In this document: positions 17,235-24,719 of the stretch, piece by piece | How the letters are laid out: every line of letters begins with the position of its first letter | Position numbering within the stretch: position 1 is the first letter of the stretch | DNA from: Pseudomonas shirazensis | Lineage (GTDB): Bacteria > Pseudomonadota > Gammaproteobacteria > Pseudomonadales > Pseudomonadaceae | NCBI RefSeq assembly: GCF_014268785.2 | Contig: NZ_JABWRD020000001.1 | Location: forward strand, 1 to 64,000 | Direction of reading: 5' to 3' | DNA length: 64,000 nt | Translations under genes and position numbers: made by a program | Notes under the pieces: generated by a model | The model's database searches: none | Seen by the model: the letters and a program-made list of their open reading frames with translations, nothing else | Told to the model about the DNA's origin: nothing

Positions 17235-18095
17235 ATGAATGTTGATCTGCACTGTCACAGCACGGCCTCCGACGGCGCTCTGGCGCCTTCGATTCTGGTC
17301 GCTCGCGCTCACGAGCACGGCGTGCAGACCTTCGCCTTGACCGATCACGACACCATCGAAGGCCTGCCCGAGGCCCGCCAGGCCTGCATTGAGCGGGGTA
17401 TGCACTGGGTCAGCGGCATCGAGTTGTCGTGCACCTGGGGCGGCGCGACCATCCACATATTGGGTTACGATTTTCCTCTCGATGCGCCGCCGTTGCTGAG
17501 CGCAATCGAAGCCTTGCACCGTGGTCGCTGGCTGCGCGCCGAAGAAATCGACCGACGCCTGGCTGCCAAGGGTATGCCCAACACCCTCGAAGGTGCTCGC
17601 GCCGTGCAGCAGGAACTCGGCGACAGCGGCAATGCTCCGGCGCGGCCGCACTTTGCCGATTACCTGGTGCGTGCCGGACACGTCAAGGACCGCGGCGAAG
17701 CGTTTCGCAAATGGCTCGGTGCCGGCAAGCTGGGCGATGTGAAGCTGCATTGGCCTACACTCGAGGAAACTGTCGCGACCCTGCGCCAGTCCAACGCTTG
17801 GGTAAGCCTGGCGCATCCGATGCACTACGAACTGACCCGCAGCAAGCGTAGACGGCTGATTGCCGACTATATTCAAGCAGGCGGGCAGGCACTTGAAGTG
17901 GTCAACGGCATGATGCCGGCTGAGCAGGTGGGCACCATGTCCATCCTTACCCGTGAGTTCGGCCTGCTGGCAAGCGCTGGCAGTGATTTCCACGGCCCCG
18001 GCACCTGGGGCGAGATCGGTGCCTATCGGCCATTGCCTGAGGACCTGCCACCTCTGTGGCGTCGATTCAAGCATGAGCAGCCTATGGCGGTTTGA
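17235..18095 (+). CDS. rnm: PHP-domain 5'-3' exoribonuclease (RNase AM)
   Basis: A 286-residue PHP-domain phosphoesterase. Metal-binding motifs are visible: [11 protein letters not shown] at the N-terminus, [11 protein letters not shown], the [11 protein letters not shown] region and [10 protein letters not shown] near the C-terminus. E. coli RNase AM (YciV/Rnm) matures the 5' ends of rRNAs and has the same neighbour, yciO. The trpH-like name is older. It heads the rnm-yciO-scpA-scpB cluster, with yciO starting 13 nt after its stop. Confidence 0.87.
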   Translation: MNVDLHCHSTASDGALAPSILVARAHEHGVQTFALTDHDTIEGLPEARQACIERGMHWVSGIELSCTWGGATIHILGYDFPLDAPPLLSAIEALHRGRWLRAEEIDRRLAAKGMPNTLEGARAVQQELGDSGNAPARPHFADYLVRAGHVKDRGEAFRKWLGAGKLGDVKLHWPTLEETVATLRQSNAWVSLAHPMHYELTRSKRRRLIADYIQAGGQALEVVNGMMPAEQVGTMSILTREFGLLASAGSDFHGPGTWGEIGAYRPLPEDLPPLWRRFKHEQPMAV

Positions 18096-18108
18096 ACAGG
18101 ACGATTTA

Positions 18109-18738
18109 GTGAGCCAATTTTTCCAGATTCATGCGGAGAACCCGCAGCCGCGCCTGATCAAACAGGCAGTGGAGATTATTCGCAAGGGTGGGGTGGTGGT
18201 TTATCCGACCGACTCCGCCTATGCCATGGGTTGCCAGATCGGCGACAAGAGCGCCATCGAACGGGTGCGCCGTTTGCGCCAGCTCGACAAGAACCACAAC
18301 TTCACCCTGCTGTGCTGCGACCTGTCGCAAATGGGCTTGTTTGCCAAGATCGACACCTCCACGTTCCGCCTGCTCAAGGCACATGTACCGGGGCCGTATA
18401 CCTTCATCCTCAATGCCACGCGCGAAGTGCCGCGCCTGCTGCTGCATGAAAAGCGCCGTACCATCGGCCTGCGCGTGCCGTCCAATCCGATCGTGCTGGC
18501 GTTGCTGGCCGAGCTGGGCGAGCCATTGATGAGCGTCAGCCTGATCATGCCCGGCGACGAAGAGCCGATGAATGACCCCTACGAGATCCGCCAGGCGCTG
18601 GAACATCACGTCGACCTGATCATCGACGGCGGCTTTGGCAACGTCGAAGGGTCGACGGTGATCAACCTCAGTGGCGATGAGCCTGAAGTGATCCGGGTTG
18701 GCTGTGGCGATCCGACGCCGTTCCTGGTGGATGCGTGA
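18109..18738 (+). CDS. yciO: YciO family (Sua5/YrdC-fold) protein
   Basis: A 209-residue protein of the YrdC/Sua5 fold. The RKGGVVVYPTDSAYAMGCQIGDKSAI and FTLLCCDLSQ motifs are the nucleotide and carbonate pocket of threonylcarbamoyl-AMP synthases. YciO paralogues have unclear activity compared with TsaC. The start is a GTG at 18109 (MSQFFQIHAENPQPRLIKQ), which matches E. coli YciO. Its stop overlaps the scpA GTG start (GTGA), implying translational coupling. Confidence 0.88.
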   Translation: MSQFFQIHAENPQPRLIKQAVEIIRKGGVVVYPTDSAYAMGCQIGDKSAIERVRRLRQLDKNHNFTLLCCDLSQMGLFAKIDTSTFRLLKAHVPGPYTFILNATREVPRLLLHEKRRTIGLRVPSNPIVLALLAELGEPLMSVSLIMPGDEEPMNDPYEIRQALEHHVDLIIDGGFGNVEGSTVINLSGDEPEVIRVGCGDPTPFLVDA

Positions 18739-19562
18739 ATCAACTGGCGCAGCCCGAGGCAGCGGCCAGCGACCTTTCAGTACCGCAGCAACTGCAGCTG
18801 GCGCTGGTATATGGCGAGGCGGTTACCGAGCTGCCGCTGGACCTGTACATCCCGCCGCATGCGCTTGAAGTGATTCTTGAGGCATTTGAAGGCCCTCTCG
18901 ATCTGCTGCTGTACCTGATTCGCAAGCAGAACATCGACATCCTTGATATTCCCGTCGCGGAAATCACCCGCCAGTACATGACCTACGTCGAGCTGATGAA
19001 GTCGGTGCGCCTCGAACTGGCCGCAGAGTACCTGCTGATGGCTGCGATGCTGGCCGAGATCAAGTCGCGCATGTTGCTGCCGCGCTCCAGCGAGATTGAA
19101 GAGGAGGAGGGCGACCCGCGGGCTGAGCTGATCCGCCGTTTGCAGGAGTACGAGCGCTTCAAGGCCGCAGCCGAGGGCATCGACACCCTGGCCCGGGTTG
19201 GCCGCGACGTGATCATTCCCAGGCTGGACGCACCGCAGGCGCAGGTGCGCAAATTGCTGCCCGATGTCAGCCTGGAAGAGATTCTGCTGTCGATGGCTGA
19301 AGTCATGCGCCGCAATGACCTATTCGAGAGCCACCAGATCAGCCGCGAGACACTCTCTACCCGTGAGCGCATGAGTGAGGTGCTCGAGCGCCTCAAGGGC
19401 GGCGCGTTTGTGCCCTTTGTCGAGTTGTTCACCGTCGAAGAGGGCAAGCTCGGCGTGGTGGTCACCTTCATGGCGATTCTGGAGCTGGTTAAGGAATCGC
19501 TGATCGAACTGGTGCAGAATGAGCCCTTCGCCCCGATCCATGTCCGTGCGCGGACCGACTGA
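18735..19562 (+). CDS. scpA: Segregation and condensation protein A
   Basis: A 275-residue kleisin subunit of the SMC-ScpAB complex. The N-terminal domain contains EAFEGPLDLLLYLIRKQNIDILDIPVAEITRQY, the defining ScpA segment. The C-terminal winged helix follows GGAFVPFVELFTVEEGKLGVVVTFMAILELVKE. It begins with GTG, overlapping the yciO stop. It acts on chromosome compaction and segregation with scpB, 20 bp downstream. Confidence 0.95.
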   Translation: MNQLAQPEAAASDLSVPQQLQLALVYGEAVTELPLDLYIPPHALEVILEAFEGPLDLLLYLIRKQNIDILDIPVAEITRQYMTYVELMKSVRLELAAEYLLMAAMLAEIKSRMLLPRSSEIEEEEGDPRAELIRRLQEYERFKAAAEGIDTLARVGRDVIIPRLDAPQAQVRKLLPDVSLEEILLSMAEVMRRNDLFESHQISRETLSTRERMSEVLERLKGGAFVPFVELFTVEEGKLGVVVTFMAILELVKESLIELVQNEPFAPIHVRARTD

Positions 19563-19582
19563 AACAAGCCGACCCAACTCCA

Positions 19583-20347
19583 ATGAACCTGAATGAACCG
19601 CGCGACCTGGCGTCGCTGATCGAGGCTTTTCTGCTGGCCTCGGGCAAGCCGCAATCGCTTGAACGGCTGTACGAGCTGCTCGATGAAACCGAGCGTCCGG
19701 CACCGGTTGTCTTCAAGAAGGCCCTCGAACTGCTGGCCAAGTCCTGCAATGGCCGCGCCTTTGAGCTCAAAGAGGTCGCCAGTGGCTATCGCCTGCAGAT
19801 CCGCGAGAACTTTGCGCCTTGGGTAGGCCGGCTGTGGGAAGAACGGCCGCAGCGTTACTCGCGGGCCCTGCTCGAAACCATGGCGCTGATCGCTTATCGC
19901 CAGCCCATCACTCGCGGCGAGATCGAAGACGTGCGTGGTGTGGCGGTCAACACCAACATCGTCAAGACGCTGATGGAGCGCGAGTGGATCCGCATCGTCG
20001 GCTACCGTGAAGTGCCGGGGCGCCCAGCGATGTTTGCCACTACCAAGGCGTTTCTCGATCACTTCAACCTGAAGAGCCTTGACCAGTTGCCAGCCCTGGC
20101 CGAGCTTCGCGAGATGGAGCCCGAGCCCCTGCTTGACCCGGACGACGCCCCGGTGCCGGCGCATCTGCAGGCGTTGGCTGATGCCAGCCTGGGCGAGCAA
20201 GAGGTGGGCGAGCCGCCGACCGAGACCAGCTTCCGCAGCCTGCTGGTCGAGCTGGATGCGATGGAAGAAGGTCTGAAAATTGATTTTGAAGACCTGCCCG
20301 AGGCGCAGCCTGATCCGTTGCCCGAAGATGACGCCGAACTGAGTTGA
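19583..20347 (+). CDS. scpB: Segregation and condensation protein B
   Basis: A 254-residue protein with two winged-helix domains. The first spans about 8-80 (LIEAFLLASGKPQSLERLYELL). The second contains ETMALIAYRQPITRGEIEDVRGVAVNTNIVKTLMERE, the ScpB signature, followed by GYREVPGRPAMFATTKAFLDHF. The acidic C-terminal extension beyond residue 190 is variable in the family. It works with ScpA and SMC. Confidence 0.95.
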   Translation: MNLNEPRDLASLIEAFLLASGKPQSLERLYELLDETERPAPVVFKKALELLAKSCNGRAFELKEVASGYRLQIRENFAPWVGRLWEERPQRYSRALLETMALIAYRQPITRGEIEDVRGVAVNTNIVKTLMEREWIRIVGYREVPGRPAMFATTKAFLDHFNLKSLDQLPALAELREMEPEPLLDPDDAPVPAHLQALADASLGEQEVGEPPTETSFRSLLVELDAMEEGLKIDFEDLPEAQPDPLPEDDAELS

Positions 20348-20433
20348 CCGTTCGGCGCAAAGCCTGGCTGCCTGCGTAAAAGGCGCTACTCTGCAGTGCG
20401 CTTGGCTGATGAACCGCGTATAGTGCGCGCCCC

Positions 20434-20454
20434 TCTGGCCCATTCGTGGCCAGA
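20434..20454 (+). other. Small hairpin in the rluB leader
   Basis: A perfect 7-bp stem (TCTGGCC / GGCCAGA) with a 7-nt loop lies about 35 nt upstream of the rluB start, after a TATAGT -10-like element (20419-20424). It could be a leader structure; no function is claimed. Confidence 0.3.
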
Positions 20455-20489
20455 TACCGCATTTCATTCTTACACCGGGAGGTGCCCAG

Positions 20490-21596
20490 ATGAGTGACAA
20501 AGAGCTGCTCGATACCCAACCTATTCCTCCATCCGGCGAAAAACTGCAAAAAGTTCTCGCCCGCATCGGCGTGGGCTCGCGTCGGGATGTCGAGGCCTGG
20601 ATCAGCCAGGGCCGAATCAAGGTCAACGGCGTTGCCGCGACCCTTGGTCAGCGTGTCGACATGCATGACGCGATCTCGGTCGATGGCAAGCTGATCAAGC
20701 GCGTGGAGGCCTCCGAGGCCACCCGCCGGGTGATCATGTACAACAAGCCAGATGGCGAGATCTGCACCCGTGACGACCCGGAAGGCCGTCCAACCGTGTT
20801 CGATCGCCTGCCACGCCCGAAAGAGGGCCGCTGGATCAACATCGGTCGTCTCGACATCAACACCACCGGCCTGCTGCTGTTCACCACTGACGGCGAACTG
20901 GCCAACCGCCTGATGCACCCATCCTACGAGATGGACCGCGAATACGCGGTACGTGTGCGCGGCGAAGTCGATGACGAAATGCTCGACCGCCTTAAGGCTG
21001 GTGTAGTGCTTGAAGATGGCCCGGCGAAGTTCACCGACATCCAGAAAGCGCCGGGTGGCGAAGGCTTCAACCATTGGTACCACTGCGTGGTGATGGAAGG
21101 CCGTAACCGCGAAGTACGTCGCCTGTGGGAGTCGCAAGGGGTTATCGTCAGCCGTCTGAAGCGTGTGCGCTTCGGTCCGGTGTTCCTCAACTCCGACCTG
21201 CCAATGGGTCGCTGGCGCGAAATGAGCCAGTACGAAATCGACATCCTTGCCGCTGAAGTGGGCCTGCAGCCGGTTGCGCTGCCGACCTTGAACCTCAAGG
21301 CCAAGGACAAGATGGAACGTATGCAGCGCAAGTCCAGCCGTCCGCTGGGCCGTGGCGAACGCGTACGCAATCTGCGCCCGGCGCAGGAAGGCCAGGCCGA
21401 GCGCCCGGCCCGTGCGCCGCGTGAAGACAGCGCGGCTGCGCGCAAGGGCAGCCGTGCCCCGGCCGCCAGTGCGGTAGCCGAGCGTCCGAGCGATGTACGC
21501 AAGCGCACCAACAAGCCTGATGGTGCCCGCACTAGTGGCGGTCGCCCAACCGGCGGCAAGCCTGCTGGCGGTGGTCGCGGCAAGCCGCGGGGCTGA
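20490..21596 (+). CDS. rluB: 23S rRNA pseudouridine-2605 synthase RluB
   Basis: A 368-residue enzyme. An S4 RNA-binding domain (KLQKVLARIGVGSRRDVEAWISQGRIKVNG) precedes the RsuA-family catalytic domain with the Asp in GRLDINTTGLLLFT. It converts a uridine in 23S rRNA helix 93 to pseudouridine. A basic, low-complexity tail of about 100 residues rich in Arg, Lys, Ala and Gly follows residue 270, typical of Pseudomonas RluB. A strong Shine-Dalgarno GGGAGGTG precedes ATG 20490. Confidence 0.92.
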   Translation: MSDKELLDTQPIPPSGEKLQKVLARIGVGSRRDVEAWISQGRIKVNGVAATLGQRVDMHDAISVDGKLIKRVEASEATRRVIMYNKPDGEICTRDDPEGRPTVFDRLPRPKEGRWINIGRLDINTTGLLLFTTDGELANRLMHPSYEMDREYAVRVRGEVDDEMLDRLKAGVVLEDGPAKFTDIQKAPGGEGFNHWYHCVVMEGRNREVRRLWESQGVIVSRLKRVRFGPVFLNSDLPMGRWREMSQYEIDILAAEVGLQPVALPTLNLKAKDKMERMQRKSSRPLGRGERVRNLRPAQEGQAERPARAPREDSAAARKGSRAPAASAVAERPSDVRKRTNKPDGARTSGGRPTGGKPAGGGRGKPRG

Positions 21597-21607
21597 TAGC
21601 GTGTGAT

Positions 21608-21630
21608 CTGGGGCCGCTTTGCGGCCCCAG
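21608..21630 (+). terminator. Rho-independent terminator of rluB
   Basis: A perfect 10-bp stem (CTGGGGCCGC / GCGGCCCCAG) with a TTT loop is followed by TTGTTT. It lies 11 bp after the rluB stop. Confidence 0.85.
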
Positions 21631-21866
21631 TTGTTTCGATGGCGAACCCAAGCGCAATGCCTGGCAACTTTTCCATCCGCCTCGTAAAGAAATCCTTACG
21701 GAATCGCCCGATTCCTCAAGCAAACGCTCACCGCGTAACGCAAACTTGCCAAACCCCCGCCCCACGGCCCTCCCTGCACCCAACCAGCCCCTTGCCCAGT
21801 GCTCCGCAACACGCTGATATAGCCCCATGCCCTGTGCACAGCCCGGCCAAAGAGCCCGGCTAATAA
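21631..21866. other. Non-coding stretch after rluB
   Basis: This 236-bp interval has no ORF with coding features. The part from about 21746 to 21835 is notably C-rich (runs such as AACCCCCGCCCC). I see no clear promoter; the hexamer TATAGC at 21820-21825 lacks a partner. Confidence 0.4.
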
Positions 21867-21874
21867 AACAACAA
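21867..21874 (+). promoter_or_regulatory. Hfq/Crc CA motif before the 56-codon ORF
   Basis: AACAACAA is a perfect match to the AANAANAA catabolite activity motif. It sits 2 nt upstream of a GGAGG ribosome site (21877-21881), where Hfq/Crc binding would block translation. Confidence 0.5.
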
Positions 21875-21885
21875 ATGGAGGCGCA

Positions 21886-22056
21886 ATGTACGCCGATCAG
21901 TTCGCCACAACTGGCTCTTCCCACCGGATCGGTGCGCTTTTCCTACAGGAAATGACGCATCGCGTTGACGCCTGCGCGCTTGCGAGGGTATACAATGCGC
22001 CGCGTTTTACCTGTGACCCCCTTGCGTACCGCGCATTTCTGCTGACTCCCGGCTGA
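21886..22056 (+). CDS. Small 56-aa ORF upstream of the aromatic permease, unknown
   Basis: I do not recognise this protein. An ATG follows a strong GGAGG ribosome site by 4 nt, and 56 codons are open to the TGA at 22054-22056. The peptide starts MYADQFATTGSSHRIGALFL and ends RAFLLTPG. Aromatic residues (Tyr 2, 41 and others) are fairly frequent. A perfect CA motif lies before its ribosome site. The probable permease promoter (21965-21994) lies inside the ORF, so it would be on a separate, longer transcript. It could be a real small protein, a leader peptide or chance. Confidence 0.4.
   Translation: MYADQFATTGSSHRIGALFLQEMTHRVDACALARVYNAPRFTCDPLAYRAFLLTPG
21965..21994 (+). promoter_or_regulatory. 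Probable sigma70 promoter of the aromatic permease
   Basis: TTGACG (21965-21970), an 18-bp spacer and TATACA (21989-21994, within TATACAAT) form a good sigma70 promoter. It predicts a leader of about 195 nt before the permease ATG. Confidence 0.65.
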
Positions 22057-22170
22057 CCGATCCTGGGCCATGTTGCCCGTCGCGTCCGGTGAATCCAGAA
22101 AAAATCCAAGGTAACCACCTTGCCCATTCCGCTGCGCCACGAGTGCGGTGGGTCCGATTCCGTCACAGAT

Positions 22171-22178
22171 AAAAACAA
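22171..22178 (+). promoter_or_regulatory. Hfq/Crc CA motif in the permease leader
   Basis: AAAAACAA matches AANAANAA exactly and ends 16 nt before the permease ATG, next to the ribosome site AGGTGA. It suggests catabolite repression of amino acid uptake at translation. Confidence 0.6.
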
Positions 22179-22194
22179 GCAGGTGACTTCGTTC

Positions 22195-23616
22195 ATGAGT
22201 GGACAAATCAAGCAGTCAGGCGAGCTCAAGCGGGGCCTGAAAAACCGCCACATCCAGTTGATCGCCCTCGGCGGCGCAATTGGTACCGGCCTGTTCCTCG
22301 GCTCAGCCGGAGTGATGGCGTCTGCCGGCCCGTCGATGATCCTCGGCTACGCCATCTGCGGCTTCATTGCCTTCATGATCATGCGCCAGCTCGGCGAGAT
22401 GATTGTCGAGGAGCCTGTGGCAGGCTCCTTCAGCCACTTTGCGCACAAGTACTGGGGCGGTTTTGCCGGCTTCCTGTCGGGCTGGAACTGCTGGGTGCTG
22501 TACATCCTGGTGGGCATGTCGGAGCTGTCGGCAGTGGGCAAGTATGTCCATTACTGGTGGCCCGAGATCCCTACCTGGGTCACTGCGGCGGCGTTTTTCC
22601 TGCTGATCAACGCCATCAATTTGATGAACGTGAAGGTGTTCGGCGAGACCGAATTCTGGTTCGCGATCATCAAGGTCGTGGCCATTGTCGGCATGATCGG
22701 CCTGGGCGCCTACATGCTCACTTCGGGCAGTGGCGGCCCGGAAGCGTCGGTCACCAACCTGTGGGTGCATGGCGGGTTCTTCCCCAATGGCGTCACGGGG
22801 CTGGTGATGGCGCTGGCGATCATCATGTTCTCGTTCGGCGGCCTGGAGATGCTCGGTTTCACGGCGGCCGAGGCTGACAAGCCGAAAACCGTCATCCCCA
22901 AGGCTATCAACCAGGTCATCTACCGCATCCTGATCTTCTATATCGGTGCACTGGTGATCCTGCTCTCGCTGACGCCTTGGAATACCCTGGTCGCCAGCAT
23001 CGAAGCCGCCGGCGGCAGCTACGGCAGCAGCCCGTTCGTGCAGGTGTTCTCGCTGCTGGGTAGCGACGTTGCTGCGCACCTGCTCAACTTCGTGGTATTG
23101 ACCGCGGCGCTGTCGGTGTACAACAGCGGCACCTACTGCAATGCGCGCATGCTCTACGGCATGGCCGAGCAGGGCGATGCGCCAGCGGGCCTGGCCAAGA
23201 TCGACAAGCGCGGCGTGCCGGTTCGTTCGATTCTGGCTTCGGCAGCGGTCACCCTGGTAGCGGTGCTGCTCAACTACTTCATGCCGCAGCATGCGCTCGA
23301 GCTGCTGATGTCGCTGGTAGTGGCCGCGCTGGTGATCAACTGGGCGATGATCAGCTTCTCGCACCTCAAGTTCCGCCAGCACCTTGACCGTACTGGCCAG
23401 AAACCGCTGTTCAAGGCGTTGTGGTACCCCTACGGCAACTACCTGGTGATGGCTTTTGTCGTGCTGATCCTCGGCACCATGCTGATGATCCCGGGTATCC
23501 AGGTGTCGGTCTACGCCATCCCGGTATGGCTGCTGGTGATGTACCTGGCCTATGTCCTCAAGGGCGGCAAACGTGCCGGTCCTGCCGAGGCAGCTGTAGA
23601 GAGCGTGGCCAAGTAA
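22195..23616 (+). CDS. aroP: Aromatic amino acid permease (AroP family)
   Basis: A 473-residue APC-superfamily symporter with 12 membrane helices. The N-terminal ELKRGLKNRHIQLIALGGAI and following GTGLFLGS, plus FSFGGLEMLGFTAAEADKP, resemble E. coli AroP/PheP very closely. It should take up Phe, Tyr and Trp with protons across the inner membrane. ATG 22195 fits the family start, although the frame is open from 22120. The predicted aromatic substrate agrees with the phh genes nearby. Related permeases for other neutral amino acids cannot be excluded. Confidence 0.85.
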   Translation: MSGQIKQSGELKRGLKNRHIQLIALGGAIGTGLFLGSAGVMASAGPSMILGYAICGFIAFMIMRQLGEMIVEEPVAGSFSHFAHKYWGGFAGFLSGWNCWVLYILVGMSELSAVGKYVHYWWPEIPTWVTAAAFFLLINAINLMNVKVFGETEFWFAIIKVVAIVGMIGLGAYMLTSGSGGPEASVTNLWVHGGFFPNGVTGLVMALAIIMFSFGGLEMLGFTAAEADKPKTVIPKAINQVIYRILIFYIGALVILLSLTPWNTLVASIEAAGGSYGSSPFVQVFSLLGSDVAAHLLNFVVLTAALSVYNSGTYCNARMLYGMAEQGDAPAGLAKIDKRGVPVRSILASAAVTLVAVLLNYFMPQHALELLMSLVVAALVINWAMISFSHLKFRQHLDRTGQKPLFKALWYPYGNYLVMAFVVLILGTMLMIPGIQVSVYAIPVWLLVMYLAYVLKGGKRAGPAEAAVESVAK

Positions 23617-23636
23617 ACGGTCACGGGCTTTACCCG

Positions 23637-23671
23637 AAACCCGATGTCAGATCACTGGCATCGGGTTTTTT
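23637..23671 (+). terminator. Rho-independent terminator of the permease
   Basis: A 10-bp stem (AAACCCGATG / CATCGGGTTT) with a 12-nt loop runs into TTTTTTATT. It separates the permease from the convergent LysR gene. Confidence 0.85.
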
Positions 23672-23683
23672 ATTGGCTGCGGT

Positions 23684-24568
23684 TCAGATCTGCGCCAGCA
23701 ACCAGCTACGGAATGCCCGCAGCGAGGGCAACGCTTCGTTGCGCGGCGGATAGATCAGGTAGTAGCTGCGCTGGCTGGCAAAGGCTGCGCCCGGGCTGTA
23801 CAGCTCGCCCTTGGCCAATTCTTCATCGACCAGAATCCGCGGCACCAGGCCAATGCCGATGCCAGCGCGCACCGCCTGGATCAGGTGCGAGGTCAGCTCG
23901 AAGCTCGGCCCCAGGCGCATCGATCGGTGTGGCAGCTCCTGATGGGAGAACCATTCGCCCCATGCATGAGGGTTGTTGGCCACGTTCAGCAGTACTTCCT
24001 GGCTGATCCGCGTTGGGTCCCACTGCTGGCCATCGCGGGCTGCGTCCGGCGGCAAGATTACCAGCAGTTGCTCGGCATGCAGGCGATGGCAGATCAGCCC
24101 AGGCAAGTCATTGCTGGCCACGCCGATGGCGGCGTCGATCTCGCTGGTGTCGAAATTGATCGCTTCGATGCGCGAATGAATATGCACCAGCATGCCCGGG
24201 TGCGCCGCGTAAAACTCATGCAGGCGTGGCAGCAGCCATTTCGAGCCGAAGGTGGGCAGGGTGGCCAGCCGCAGCGTGCCCACGCCGGACTGGTAGGCCA
24301 GGGCCTGCAAGGTCGCACTGCGGATGCGCCCGAGCGCCTCGCTGAGCTCGCCCTGGTACAGCCGACCGACGTCGGTGAGCTGCACCTGACGGCCCTCGCG
24401 GCGAAACAGGGTCAGGCCCAGTTGCTGCTCCAGCGCCTGGACCTGACGGCTGACCGCGCTCTGGGTTAGCGACAGTTCGGCGGCGGCGCGGGTGTAGCTC
24501 TCATGCCGGGCCGCTGCCTCGAAGGCCAGCAGCAGTGACATCGATGGCGTAAGGTGGCGGTAATTCAT
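23684..24568 (-). CDS. LysR-family regulator (GcvA-like)
   Basis: A 294-residue LysR-type regulator. The N-terminal helix-turn-helix is SYTRAAAELSLTQSAVSRQV, and the effector-binding domain has a GcvA-like organisation (GTLRLATLPTFGSKWLLPRL). It is divergent from ydiJ across 151 bp, so control of ydiJ is the simplest hypothesis. Effector and targets are not visible in the sequence. Confidence 0.87.
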   Translation of the reverse strand: MNYRHLTPSMSLLLAFEAAARHESYTRAAAELSLTQSAVSRQVQALEQQLGLTLFRREGRQVQLTDVGRLYQGELSEALGRIRSATLQALAYQSGVGTLRLATLPTFGSKWLLPRLHEFYAAHPGMLVHIHSRIEAINFDTSEIDAAIGVASNDLPGLICHRLHAEQLLVILPPDAARDGQQWDPTRISQEVLLNVANNPHAWGEWFSHQELPHRSMRLGPSFELTSHLIQAVRAGIGIGLVPRILVDEELAKGELYSPGAAFASQRSYYLIYPPRNEALPSLRAFRSWLLAQI

Positions 24569-24719
24569 TCATAAAACTCATCAATAGCGGCAGGAAAATC
24601 CGTTTGCCCCCAGCGGCAAACTACAGGAACATTGACCTATTCGTCATCAGTGTCTGCGCGATGCATGCCGCAATGACAGGTTTACCGTGAATCAGCCCAT
24701 ATCAAGAGGCCATCCAACG

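Noticed and set aside
18983..20626. 547-codon minus-strand frame across scpA, scpB and rluB
   Set aside because: It crosses three well-supported genes on the other strand and matches no family.
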